Shown in pieces: positions 30,082 through 38,907 of a stretch of 64,000 bases of DNA. Every line of letters begins with the position of its first letter. Position 1 is the stretch's first letter. The notes below the pieces were generated by a model that did not search any database, was not told where the DNA came from, and saw only the letters and a list, made by a program, of their open reading frames with translations. Source of the stretch: Candidatus Fimimorpha faecalis (GTDB lineage: Bacteria > Bacillota > Clostridia > Lachnospirales > Lachnospiraceae); NCBI GenBank assembly GCA_018712075.1, contig DVHN01000101.1, forward strand, positions 1-64,000, written 5' to 3'. Made by a program: the position numbers and the translations under genes.

Positions 30082-31155
30082 TCACTGTTTTCTATTTTGT
30101 ATGTATATAAGAACAATTCCTGCTCCTGCAAATACAACAATTAAAACCCAAAAGCTCCATTCATTTTGAACATTTGTTTTGGCTTCTGTATTTTCTAGAC
30201 TTTCTTGTTCTTTCCATTGCTTTGTCGATTGTTTTTCTGACTCTGTTGTTTCTTCTTCTGTTTCTAGCTCACTTTGCTTTGTTTCCTGTGACGGCTTTGC
30301 AGCAGCTAAAATTTGAGCCGATTTAGCCGCTTCTGAATTCTCCACAGCTATTTGTACTTGATGTTGTTCCATAGAAGTTACCTCTGCTGGCATAGTCTGT
30401 TGCAAAACTAGTACAGGGTTTTCTGCTTGAGATGCAATTTCCTGGGATGCTACTGTTTGAGCTGGAACTGCTGGCTGCGAAGCCGCTGGCAGCGGATCGG
30501 CAGCCGATGTAGGATTAACTGGCTGTGAGGGCTGACTTCCTTCCTCCGTACCCGTCTCCTGTACGACTGGGTTCTCTACCAAGGAAAAATCAAACTTGGA
30601 AAAGGCTTCTTCTTGGGAAGTACGACTAATACAGAAAACTACCCTTCTTGGACTCATTACCCAAACCTCTTGCAGCTTCCATTGTCCCGCTGCCATCTCA
30701 TCCGTTGTAACACGCTCTCCTATATAAAGTCCAGGCTGCTGCATATTCATATCTACCAAAAAACTCTCTGAAGGTTGTATCGTACTTTGATAATTCAATG
30801 CTGTTACAACCCAATCACAAAATTCCTCCTTCAATTGCAACGCAATATAAAACGGCGCTCTGCGATTTACCCCTGTAGCAGCCACTCTGGATTTTTCTAA
30901 ATCAAAAACTTCCTCTAAACTCCTTTGCGGTTCTTCCCAAGTGCTTAATTCTGGCGTTGATTCCGTTCCTTCCGAAGTTGGCTCAAGTCCTCCTGAAGTT
31001 GATTCCATTCCCTCCGAAGTTGGCTGCATTACTGCTGTTTCACCAGATGGTTCAACCTGTGCCATTACTACTTTACTTTTCGTTGAAGAACAAACAAGAA
31101 TCACTGCCATAATGATAATAAATAAGCAAATCCATTCTTTCTTCTTATGCATCAT
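30082..31155 (-). CDS. Exported membrane-anchored protein with repetitive Ser/Thr/Glu regions
   Basis: Unrecognised 357-residue protein. A signal peptide or anchor (MHKKKEWICLFIIIMAVILV) precedes a degenerate EPTSEGMEST-type repeat (about 38-70), a compact domain of about 110 residues (SRVAATGVNRRAPFYIALQL ... WKLQEVWVMSPRRVVFCIS), a Pro/Ser/Gln/Glu-rich low-complexity stretch and a C-terminal helix (WSFWVLIVVFAGAGIVLIYI) followed by a short basic tail. The topology suggests the middle domain is displayed outside the cell. GGAGAGGG precedes two consecutive ATGs (31155, 31152). It has a promoter and a structured leader of its own. Confidence 0.7.
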   Translation of the reverse strand: MMHKKKEWICLFIIIMAVILVCSSTKSKVVMAQVEPSGETAVMQPTSEGMESTSGGLEPTSEGTESTPELSTWEEPQRSLEEVFDLEKSRVAATGVNRRAPFYIALQLKEEFCDWVVTALNYQSTIQPSESFLVDMNMQQPGLYIGERVTTDEMAAGQWKLQEVWVMSPRRVVFCISRTSQEEAFSKFDFSLVENPVVQETGTEEGSQPSQPVNPTSAADPLPAASQPAVPAQTVASQEIASQAENPVLVLQQTMPAEVTSMEQHQVQIAVENSEAAKSAQILAAAKPSQETKQSELETEEETTESEKQSTKQWKEQESLENTEAKTNVQNEWSFWVLIVVFAGAGIVLIYIQNRKQ

Positions 31156-31210
31156 TTTCCCTCTCCTTTCCTAAATCTCTATGATTACTCTATAAAAATA
31201 TTCCGTTATT

Positions 31211-31279
31211 CAAGACTCGCAAGCGAATCTTGGCGCAGGATTCAGGTCAGCTCCAGCCGACATAATACTTCTCTGAATC
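31211..31279 (-). ncRNA. Structured 5' leader of the exported protein gene
   Basis: In the untranslated leader, GATTCAG and CTGAATC close a stem containing an inner hairpin GTCGGC-TGGA-GCTGAC. A second hairpin CAAGATTCGC-TT-GCGAGTCTTG follows. The island is GC-rich against an AT-rich background. I cannot match it to a riboswitch class; it may be a cis-regulatory RNA. Confidence 0.4.
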
Positions 31280-31310
31280 TTTTTGCATTTGATAAATCTC
31301 TTCACTTTAT

Positions 31311-31339
31311 ACTATACTATGGAAGTTTTTTTAATGCAA
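31311..31339 (-). promoter_or_regulatory. Sigma-A-type promoter for the exported protein gene
   Basis: TTGCAT (-35) and TATAGT (-10) with a 17-base spacer on the minus strand, about 160 bases before the ATG and just upstream of the structured leader. Confidence 0.6.
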
Positions 31340-31413
31340 CTATATTATTTAATTGCAGTTGTTTAACTTTTTAATAGATTAGGATACCAATTAGCAACAG
31401 TCGTTTTACAGTA

Positions 31414-31456
31414 TAAAAAAACAGGTAACACAGTTCTTTCTCCATGCTACCTGTTT
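31414..31456 (-). terminator. Terminator of the PTS-locus HPr-like gene
   Basis: AAACAGGTA ... TACCTGTTTTTTT on the minus strand, about 100 bases after the stop at 31555. The remaining intergenic sequence between 31156 and 31554 holds the leader and promoter described separately. Confidence 0.78.
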
Positions 31457-31554
31457 CTTTCAAGACTTACAAATGTCTACACCACGATAATCTTATCTTC
31501 TCCAGCAGATCATGAATTTATCCGCCAGAGAAGGTGAGCTGTCATTATAATATT

Positions 31555-31809
31555 TTACATTGTTTCAAAAAATTGAATTAATTTTTCTAAATCTTCTTTT
31601 TCTGTAATTCCGTCACAAACAATCTGTATTTTATCCATATATTTAATGGATGCTGACATCAAATCTAATACCGCTCTTGGATCAATTTCCTTTCCATTTG
31701 CAATTAATGTAATTTTTGAATTACATTGAGAAGCGATCCGTGTCAGCTTTGCCGCAGGACGAGCATGAATTCCCATCTCATCCCTAACCGATACAACTTT
31801 GGATACCAT
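31555..31809 (-). CDS. HPr-like phosphocarrier with His15 but without Ser46
   Basis: An 84-residue HPr-family protein. The active-site motif GIHARPAAKL with His15 is intact, so it can carry phosphate from Enzyme I. The regulatory region, KSIMGVM in Bacillus HPr, reads PRAVLDLM, with Ala at the Ser46 position. It should therefore escape HPr kinase. It is the last gene of the hexitol-type PTS locus, 74 bases downstream of the dehydrogenase, with GAAAGGGGAAGTATT before the ATG. A dedicated phosphocarrier for this locus is the likely role; a main HPr probably exists elsewhere. Confidence 0.88.
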   Translation of the reverse strand: MVSKVVSVRDEMGIHARPAAKLTRIASQCNSKITLIANGKEIDPRAVLDLMSASIKYMDKIQIVCDGITEKEDLEKLIQFFETM

Positions 31810-31883
31810 AATACTTCCCCTTTCTTCCTAATCATTCCAGGCAGTTTCTTCTATTGTATCGGTTTTTTTCCAAAATCTCAAGA

Positions 31884-33146
31884 TTATTTTACTCCAAAAT
31901 GTTCAAACAAAATCTTTTCTGCTTCTACATTCCAGAGACCCTTATGAGCTTTACAACAATCTGACAGTTTCTTAAATAAAGGATCTGTCTTTCCAAGTTC
32001 TTCAAAATCATCCAATGCAGTTAATGGCATATTAAACTGTGTATAGGTCAACTTCTTTCCACCTGGAATACTTGGAAGATTTTTAGTTGCTTCTGCAATA
32101 CTGTCAATTCCTCCTACATGGGTAACCATAACTGCCGGTTCAATTGCACCTTTGGCTGCCAAGGTATTTGCTTCAATTAAATCATCTGTATTTCCACCCG
32201 TTGTTCCTAAAATATGTGTACTTGTATAATGTACATTATAAAGGTTAATATCTGCTTTAAATTGATTATCCGTAGGTCCTGCAAAGAAGTTCATACATCC
32301 GTCAAATGCTAATAATTGATCTGCCATTTCCGCAACTTGACGAATTGGTACATAAACAAATACATCATCGTATCCATGACCTTCTGTAATTTCCATCAAT
32401 TCTGCAATTGGATCTTGCATCTTTGCAGTATTGACATAATAAAGTTCTACGCCATTTTCTTTTGCATGTTCTTCTGGAATTACTTCTTTTGCACGTGCAA
32501 TCTTATCATCGCTTACATCCGTTACAACAATTCGTTTTGGCTTATTTTCAAACTGAATTCCGTAGCTAACTGCACCCAATCCCATTGGGCCACAGCCGCC
32601 CATAATTAAAATATTTCCGCCTTCTTTTGTTCCCATTGCATGGTTGTAATTCTTTTTATTTGTATGATAATTTGCATGATATCCACCGATAATACAGCTC
32701 ATTGGTTCTCCAAGAGATGCCTGGAAATAGGCTTCTCCATCATAATTTAATAAGCAGCCCAATTCCATTACTTCATGAGGAATTACACAATAAGTACAAG
32801 CTCCGCCGAAAAATTCATAGGAATATCCTGGAGATGCTAAACTACCCTTATAATTTAAAGCTGGCTGCAATGCAAACTTCTGACCAACTTTAAACTGATC
32901 CTTCCACTTTGCTCCAACTTGAACAATATCTCCAGAAAATTCATGTCCAACAATAATTGGATTTGTATCTATATTTTGAGGTGCACGTTTATGTTTCTTG
33001 CCTTGTTTTACTAATTTATAAGTTGACATACAAATACTGTCACTCATTACCTTTACTAAAATCTCATCCTCTTTTATTTCTGGCAATTCAAACTCTTCTA
33101 AACGTAAATCATCCATTCCATACATTCTAACTGCTTTTGTTTTCAT
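31884..33146 (-). CDS. Zinc-type alcohol dehydrogenase, L-sorbose-1-phosphate reductase-like
   Basis: Medium-chain dehydrogenase/reductase of 420 residues. The N-terminal catalytic domain has an ICMSTYK zinc-ligand region and VGHEFSGDIVQVG; the Rossmann loop is ILIMGGCGPMGLGAVSYG. The length and layout resemble the SorE type of sorbose-1-phosphate reductase more than short polyol dehydrogenases; this is recall, not a search. In the locus it probably interconverts a PTS-made hexitol phosphate and a ketose phosphate. GGAGGTAAAAATA precedes the ATG. It is followed by the HPr-like gene. Confidence 0.8.
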   Translation of the reverse strand: MKTKAVRMYGMDDLRLEEFELPEIKEDEILVKVMSDSICMSTYKLVKQGKKHKRAPQNIDTNPIIVGHEFSGDIVQVGAKWKDQFKVGQKFALQPALNYKGSLASPGYSYEFFGGACTYCVIPHEVMELGCLLNYDGEAYFQASLGEPMSCIIGGYHANYHTNKKNYNHAMGTKEGGNILIMGGCGPMGLGAVSYGIQFENKPKRIVVTDVSDDKIARAKEVIPEEHAKENGVELYYVNTAKMQDPIAELMEITEGHGYDDVFVYVPIRQVAEMADQLLAFDGCMNFFAGPTDNQFKADINLYNVHYTSTHILGTTGGNTDDLIEANTLAAKGAIEPAVMVTHVGGIDSIAEATKNLPSIPGGKKLTYTQFNMPLTALDDFEELGKTDPLFKKLSDCCKAHKGLWNVEAEKILFEHFGVK

Positions 33147-33209
33147 TATTTTTACCTCCTAATGAATCTAATTTGTGATATGTTTACTACCCTCTAATTT
33201 TAACCTATA

Positions 33210-34139
33210 TTATAAAACTTCTAATGTTACCTTTTTATATAACTCATCCACCAATTCTCTTGTTGGCGGCTTTGTTCCAATTGTTGTTACAGCTCCTGCC
33301 GAAACCGCAATTCCCATTTTCACTCGCTCTTCCAAGCTCATTTTCTTATCCCATCCATACGATAATGCAGCTACCATCGCATCTCCTGCACCTACGGTAG
33401 AATGTGCTTTTACGGAAAGTCCTGCACAGCGAATTACACGATCTTCCGTTACAAATAACGCTCCCATCTGTCCAAGAGAAACCGCCACAAATGGAATTCC
33501 CTTTTTAATTAATTTCTGTGCCATTGAAATAATTTCTTGCTCGCTTGCACGATAATCCAGTTGGAATAATTCTTCCAATTCTGCACGGTTTGGTTTAATC
33601 ATATCTGGTTTGGCTTCCAACGAATTTACAAATAACTCTCCATCTGCATCTAAAAATACTTTTGCTCCTTTTTTATGTACGGTTTCAATCATTTTTTTAT
33701 AAATTGTCTTATCCATACCAGATGGAATACTTCCTGCCAAAACAAAGAGTGTATCTTCACTTGCGTAATGTTCTAGTTTTTGAATTAATTCATTAATCTT
33801 TTCCTCACTAACAATTGGTCCTGGCTCATTTAGTTCGGTTACTTCTCCAGCAGCTTCTACCACTTTCATATTCGTTCTCGTTTCCCCGTCTACTACTACA
33901 AAATCAGTAGGAATTCCATACTCTTTTAAAACTTTTTCAATTACTTCTCCTGCCGTTCCTCCGATAAAGCCAGTTGCAATTGTATCCAATCCCAATTCTT
34001 TAATTGTTTTTGATACATTAATTCCTTTTCCGCCTGCATCTAAAACAACTCTTTTGATTCGATTTAAACCGCCACGTTCCATCCGTTCAATATCCACTGT
34101 TTTATCAATTGCAGGATTCATTGTTACTGTTACAATCAT
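33210..34139 (-). CDS. 1-phosphofructokinase family sugar kinase
   Basis: PfkB/ribokinase-fold kinase, 309 residues, closest in appearance to FruK/LacC hexose-phosphate kinases. N-terminal VTMNPAIDKTVDIERMERGG, glycine-rich DAGGKGINVSKTIKELG, middle IKPNRAELEELF, and the ATP/anion-hole motif STVGAGDAMVAAL with catalytic Asp. Such enzymes phosphorylate fructose-1-phosphate (or tagatose-6-phosphate) to the bisphosphate. It begins two bases after the EIIA stop, so it is cotranscribed. The dehydrogenase next door suggests its substrate is a ketose-1-phosphate formed from a hexitol phosphate. Confidence 0.88.
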   Translation of the reverse strand: MIVTVTMNPAIDKTVDIERMERGGLNRIKRVVLDAGGKGINVSKTIKELGLDTIATGFIGGTAGEVIEKVLKEYGIPTDFVVVDGETRTNMKVVEAAGEVTELNEPGPIVSEEKINELIQKLEHYASEDTLFVLAGSIPSGMDKTIYKKMIETVHKKGAKVFLDADGELFVNSLEAKPDMIKPNRAELEELFQLDYRASEQEIISMAQKLIKKGIPFVAVSLGQMGALFVTEDRVIRCAGLSVKAHSTVGAGDAMVAALSYGWDKKMSLEERVKMGIAVSAGAVTTIGTKPPTRELVDELYKKVTLEVL

Positions 34140-34141
34140 TC

Positions 34142-34594
34142 CTATTCCACTCCTTTTAATGTATCATAAATTTCGTCCACACTACTCTCAACCAACTGGT
34201 CTACAGCTTCTGGAGTGCTCATCTTAATTGCAATATTGGATAAGATGGCCAGATGATCATCTCCTGTTCCTGCAATTCCGATAACTAATTTTACATCTTC
34301 GCCATCCCAATCCGTCCCATCTGGGAAAATCATAACTGCAATTCCAGAAGCTTTAATTTCTTTTTTTGCTTCTTCTACGCCATGTGGAAGTGCAATTCCA
34401 TTTCCAATATTCGTAGCAAATGTTTTCTCTCTTTCAATCATTGCATCCACATAATCTGGTTTTACATATCCACTATCTACTAATATCTGTCCAACAGCAC
34501 GAATTACATCATTTTTCTGCATTCTCTTACAGTTTGTTCTAATATTTTCTTTTAATAATAATGGAAGTTTCTTTGTTGATTTTTTAAAAAACAT
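34142..34594 (-). CDS. PTS fructose/mannitol-type EIIA component
   Basis: A 150-residue cytoplasmic phosphocarrier of the PTS EIIA-2 (fructose/mannitol) family. The phosphorylated histidine lies in GNGIALPHGVEEAK, with the conserved IFPDGTDWDGEDVKLVIGIAG and HLAILSNIA downstream. It supplies the IIA function missing from the two EIICB permeases upstream. It passes phosphate from HPr to the IIB Cys. The N-terminal ~25 residues (KKSTKKLPLLLKENIRTNCK) are extra relative to stand-alone EIIA; an internal Met25 start (MQKNDVIRAV) is possible. Immediately followed by the kinase gene. Confidence 0.92.
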   Translation of the reverse strand: MFFKKSTKKLPLLLKENIRTNCKRMQKNDVIRAVGQILVDSGYVKPDYVDAMIEREKTFATNIGNGIALPHGVEEAKKEIKASGIAVMIFPDGTDWDGEDVKLVIGIAGTGDDHLAILSNIAIKMSTPEAVDQLVESSVDEIYDTLKGVE

Positions 34595-34775
34595 AAATCA
34601 TTCCTCTTTTCTTTCTTTTTTTATTTTCCTGTTCCTTATGTCATTATTATAAGGTCAAAACACTTGTATTTTCAAGCAAAACAAACCTCTTCTTTGACAC
34701 CATCCAATAGTGACATTTCTTAATTTCTAACACTTAAACTTACCATTCCACCTTTTCTCTTTTTTGAAAAAATTT

Positions 34776-34815
34776 AGGGACAGTTGTGATTTCGTATAAA
34801 ATCACAACTGTCCCT
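34776..34815. repeat. Hairpin repeat, copy A
   Basis: Perfect 17-bp inverted repeat AGGGACAGTTGTGATTT-CGTATA-AAATCACAACTGTCCCT, preceded by AAAAAATTT. A near-identical copy in the same orientation lies at 36730. Both flank the lipoprotein gene. The GGGACAG edge resembles palindromic repeats mobilised by REP-associated (Y1) transposases; it could also act as a terminator. Confidence 0.85.
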
Positions 34816-34846
34816 TTGAAATGTAAAAATAATCAGACATAGTATT

Positions 34847-36622
34847 TCAAATAATACTTTCGTATAAAACAATTGCATCATAGGTATTATTAAAATTTAC
34901 AATATCATCATTGGAATCTCCCCCTTTAAATAGACCGCTTTCATCTTGTGATTGACTCAAAGTTCTTATTACTACTTGTTTAAATTCTGATGTAACCGTA
35001 TAGTTACTCTGTTCAAAAACACTGAGTGCCATATTCTGCAACATTATTTTATAACTCACTTCTCTAGATGACAATTGAATGATCATCATTTCTAATCGGC
35101 GGCAATATTCTTGTAAATCATTTGTTTTATCAGGAGACACTAAACAAATAAACTCAATCAATTTAGCTAAATCATATGCCTCTTGTTGAATATTAGAGCT
35201 ATTAGAACTTGTAGAAAAATTTTTTATTACATTATCATAGTATTCTCCAGAAATTTGCGGATTCTCACCCAAAATCCTCAAACCTTTTATACAACTATTA
35301 ATATCAAGTAAATTCACATTATTGGCTGATACGTCACCGAAAACCTCGATGCCAGAAGAGAACTTTTGTATAATTTCTTCACGTTCCTTATCTACAATAT
35401 CTAATAAATTATTTCTTTGCAACAATTCAAGATAACGGTATATATTTCCTACATAAAATACATTACCATCCAGAATCTGCTCTTTATTCTCTATACAATA
35501 TTTGCTAATAGTATTTGATTCTATGCCCAATTTATGAATTAGAGCATCTGCATAATAAGTATTTCCAAGATCCGAGTTCGCATATCTTGGAGACAGATAT
35601 AAATCTTCGCTTAACAAAAAAGAATCAAACTCATCAAATACATTTCTAAAATGAATGCAAGTTTCAAAATCATAATTTGCAAGTTTTAAAGCATAAATCG
35701 TTGCATACAAACCATATGAATCGTATTGAAAAAACGCATCTTCCTTTACACCATTTTCGTCACATAATACAAGTATAATTTTCTCATAATTTTTTGAACT
35801 GTCATACCCCGCAAATCTTGCAAAATCTAAATAATCCATTAAGAATACTGGTACATAAATAACTTTCTCCAGTTTTTCTGCATCGTTCAAAGTATCTTCA
35901 AACATTTGGATAATCGCAGCTATAGATGTTTCTGGCACTTCTATATTGTATTCTTTTGCCAATTCAAAAAACATAGAATACGCACTGGAATTATCCGTAA
36001 TTATATTACCCGAAACAAAAATTTCTTGTACAGCTCTTTTCAGCCAATCATCAATAGGTTTTATCTCTATATTTAGTGAACGTGCAATATGATATGCTAA
36101 ATAATTTGCATATATATTGAATGTATATTCATTACTCTTACCGTTATAAAACAATGCGTAACATTTTAAATCACTGTCGTAAAGTGAATCCAAGTAAGAG
36201 GAAATCCTTTCTTTTGTTTCATCCGACAAATTTGGGCTATTGCCCAATAAAGAAACTGCGCAAAAAACATCTGTGAGGTCCATATCCGAAGAGTTTAAAA
36301 ACGTTTCTTCAATCTCACTTTTTGTTTCTTGAGAGATTGGAGGCTGTGACCAACCAGCGTATTCTTTTGCCATTCTTATATAATATGTAGCATAAACACT
36401 AAACTGCGATTTAAACTCAGCATTTGCAAATCGATATCCACCATCTTCCATAGCACTTTGTTTGATAGCTGTTGCGATGGCTGTTTTATTTATTTCAGGT
36501 AAATCAGTGGAAACATTGGATGTTGCGATATTAGACTTACTACATCCAATGCATAACAACATATTAAAAAACAAAATTAAAACACCAATAGTTATGTTTT
36601 TTCTTATAACCACACGTTTCAA
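34847..36622 (-). CDS. Predicted lipoprotein of unknown function inserted in the PTS locus
   Basis: Unrecognised 591-residue protein. The N-terminus MKRVVIRKNITIGVLILFFN leads into LLCIGC-SKSN, a lipoprotein-type signal peptide with Cys as the likely lipidated residue. The rest is predicted mostly alpha-helical with spaced Tyr/Leu-rich segments (GGYRFANAEFKSQFSVYATYY, YTFNIYANYLAYHIARSLNI, DSYGLYATIYALKLANY), suggestive of an alpha-alpha repeat or toroid fold. It separates the PTS activator from EIIA and is bracketed by two copies of the hairpin repeat, so it may have arrived as an insertion. No PTS role is evident. Confidence 0.7.
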   Translation of the reverse strand: MKRVVIRKNITIGVLILFFNMLLCIGCSKSNIATSNVSTDLPEINKTAIATAIKQSAMEDGGYRFANAEFKSQFSVYATYYIRMAKEYAGWSQPPISQETKSEIEETFLNSSDMDLTDVFCAVSLLGNSPNLSDETKERISSYLDSLYDSDLKCYALFYNGKSNEYTFNIYANYLAYHIARSLNIEIKPIDDWLKRAVQEIFVSGNIITDNSSAYSMFFELAKEYNIEVPETSIAAIIQMFEDTLNDAEKLEKVIYVPVFLMDYLDFARFAGYDSSKNYEKIILVLCDENGVKEDAFFQYDSYGLYATIYALKLANYDFETCIHFRNVFDEFDSFLLSEDLYLSPRYANSDLGNTYYADALIHKLGIESNTISKYCIENKEQILDGNVFYVGNIYRYLELLQRNNLLDIVDKEREEIIQKFSSGIEVFGDVSANNVNLLDINSCIKGLRILGENPQISGEYYDNVIKNFSTSSNSSNIQQEAYDLAKLIEFICLVSPDKTNDLQEYCRRLEMMIIQLSSREVSYKIMLQNMALSVFEQSNYTVTSEFKQVVIRTLSQSQDESGLFKGGDSNDDIVNFNNTYDAIVLYESII

Positions 36623-36729
36623 TTACACCACCCGACTTTAAAAATAATATTTTTTATATTTTATCATAAATTTTCTTATTTTCCAATAATGAATTTGTAA
36701 TTTTTGCTATATATTTACAAAAAAAATTT

Positions 36730-36769
36730 AGGGACAGTTGTGATTTCGTATAAAATCACAGCTATCCCT
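36730..36769. repeat. Hairpin repeat, copy B
   Basis: AGGGACAGTTGTGATTT-CGTATA-AAATCACAGCTATCCCT, identical to copy A at 34776 except for two changes in the right arm, including the shared AAAAAATTT flank and loop. Same orientation, 1954 bases apart. Confidence 0.85.
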
Positions 36770-36806
36770 CTACCGATTCTATATTTTCTGATATCTTCTT
36801 TAATTA

Positions 36807-38885
36807 TTATGATGTCTGCTCCAAAAACTGATTAAAATAAGATTTCAGACATCGAGATAATTCGGAGCGAATCGCTCCTTCCTGTCCTTCAAAAATCGTG
36901 TCTATCAGATTTTCATCTTCCACAAGGCTGCTCGTTAAAAATCCTAGCATATCTGAATTTATTTTGGAATGCTCATCTTCTGGCATTAACATTAAAATTA
37001 CGACTCGAATCTCTTTAAAGTAAGGATCTTGAAATGGTTCTAATGTTTTTGTAAAGCAAAATGAAATACTTGGATTTACCGTTCCCTTCGTTTTCGTATG
37101 CAGCAAGGCAAATTCCAATTCTGGAAATACTTGCGTTGCCATATGTTCTCGAGCAGTAACATCTTCCTGAATTTGATACCTACGCTGAGGATAATTGGTA
37201 AGCTTTTCGGTCATGGCTACTAACAGCTCTTCAAATCCAATATACGGATCTACTTTCATACAAAACATTTCTTTTAAAATTCTCTTAATTTGTACCGCCA
37301 AATAATTTATTTGTTCCAATTGCCTTGTAAACACCTCTTCCTGTTTTACTTTTGGAATTCTTTCATAATAACTTACTTTTTCTTCAATCGCCTCAATATC
37401 TTCTTCTAATAAAAGTGGACTTACCTCCAAAATATCGACTCCCTCCAATTCCATTGGAAGACTGGAGAGAAAGAAATCTGTCTTATTTTCAATAAATGGT
37501 GTAATATTTTCTTTTCCATACGGTGTAATTTCCACTCTATCTCGAAATACTTTCGCAAGCTTTGTACACATCAAACGTGAAATTCCAATTCCACTCGCAC
37601 AAACTACTCCAATCCATACCTTTCGCTTCTGTTCTTGCTGATTTTCCATACGAACAATTGCAGCCCCAAAATGAATGGCTAAAAAGCCGATTTCTGCATC
37701 TGGAATTTCGCATCCAACATAGTTTTGAAGAATGACTGCAATTCGTTGACAATTTTGATAAATGACCGCATAGTCCTGTTTAATTTGATCCAATAATGGA
37801 TTTGTAATATTCATTCCATTTTTGAGACGGATCAATGTCGGTTCCATATGTGCCAGAAGCCCCCGAATAAACTCATCATCCTGTTTCAATAGGTATGCAA
37901 TATTTGGATCATAGGCATCAATCAATTCATTTACAAGTGAATTTAATTGATCTTGCTCAGAGGAATTTTCCTTTACATATTGTCGTTTTGCTCCTTTTAA
38001 ATGTAACCAAATATACGCTGTTTCAATAAGAGGAATTTCAATTTCAAATTCCTCTTCCAATGCCCTACTAATTAAACAAGCGTCTTCATATTCTTCGTCT
38101 TTCTTGATTTGGCTTAAAAGTGCTTCATTTTCTTCAATAATTTCCTGTTTTAAAATACGATTAATTGCAATTGTAATATGCAAAATTAATCCAATATAAG
38201 AATCTTCGGTTAAGCAGCTAATATTAGAATTTTTCATACGAACAATACAAGTTAAAACCCTTTTCAAAATATTTTTGTCCAAGATTCGGTACATCGTATT
38301 CTCATTCTTCTTATTAATCAATTGAAGTAGTGAGTTTTCCCTATCTTCATAGAAATCTCGGATCATTTCCGTATCCATATTTTGATCAATAAAGGAACGC
38401 ATTGCACGCCGATAATCTTTTTCGCTCCCTTCTATGCTAACCCCATATCCTTGTTTTCTCAATATTTGAAGATGAAAGCGTTCAAACCATTTTTCAATTG
38501 CATCCATATCGGAACTAATTGTAGCTTCGCTCACTCCAAACATCATGCTGTAATAATAAAGTTTTTTGGCAGTCCGATCTTTTAGCATCTCTAAAATTAA
38601 TCGTTTTCTTCTCTGCGATTTGTCCCCAGTATCAATACTGTCCATTTCTCTTAAATCTTCCAGCAATCTTTCTTTTTCTTCCTTCGCTCCATCCAGCCAT
38701 ACTCCAGTACCAGTTTTTGATTGAAATACAATCGAATAGGGACGTAAAGCTCCATCCATATATTCTAATTCTCTTTGTATCGTACGTTTACTGACCCCGA
38801 TCTGTTCAGCAAGACGTTTAATGGATGTGGTTTCTTCTGTCTCCAACAAAATTAATAAAATTTGCTGTAATCTTGGCGTAAACAT
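36807..38885 (-). CDS. MtlR/BglG-type PTS-regulated transcriptional activator
   Basis: A 692-residue activator. Order: N-terminal helix-turn-helices (LAEQIGVSKRTIQRELEYMD), a second DNA-binding segment (MMFGVSEATISSDMDAIEKW), two PRD domains with candidate phosphorylatable histidines (about 215-430), an EIIB-like domain (VVCASGIGISRLMCTK) and a C-terminal EIIA-like domain whose active His lies in FALLHTKTKG. This is the MtlR/LevR-independent BglG arrangement, in which HPr and EII components set activity according to sugar supply. Start at ATG 38885 after AAAGGGGAG; the track start overlaps the permease end. It should control the surrounding PTS genes. Confidence 0.9.
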   Translation of the reverse strand: MFTPRLQQILLILLETEETTSIKRLAEQIGVSKRTIQRELEYMDGALRPYSIVFQSKTGTGVWLDGAKEEKERLLEDLREMDSIDTGDKSQRRKRLILEMLKDRTAKKLYYYSMMFGVSEATISSDMDAIEKWFERFHLQILRKQGYGVSIEGSEKDYRRAMRSFIDQNMDTEMIRDFYEDRENSLLQLINKKNENTMYRILDKNILKRVLTCIVRMKNSNISCLTEDSYIGLILHITIAINRILKQEIIEENEALLSQIKKDEEYEDACLISRALEEEFEIEIPLIETAYIWLHLKGAKRQYVKENSSEQDQLNSLVNELIDAYDPNIAYLLKQDDEFIRGLLAHMEPTLIRLKNGMNITNPLLDQIKQDYAVIYQNCQRIAVILQNYVGCEIPDAEIGFLAIHFGAAIVRMENQQEQKRKVWIGVVCASGIGISRLMCTKLAKVFRDRVEITPYGKENITPFIENKTDFFLSSLPMELEGVDILEVSPLLLEEDIEAIEEKVSYYERIPKVKQEEVFTRQLEQINYLAVQIKRILKEMFCMKVDPYIGFEELLVAMTEKLTNYPQRRYQIQEDVTAREHMATQVFPELEFALLHTKTKGTVNPSISFCFTKTLEPFQDPYFKEIRVVILMLMPEDEHSKINSDMLGFLTSSLVEDENLIDTIFEGQEGAIRSELSRCLKSYFNQFLEQTS

Positions 38886-38907
38886 ACTATATACTCCCCT
38901 TTCTATT

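Noticed and set aside
31211-31279. Assignment of the structured leader to a known riboswitch (c-di-AMP, c-di-GMP or THF type)
   Set aside because: The conserved core sequences of those classes are not present; kept only as an unassigned structured leader.
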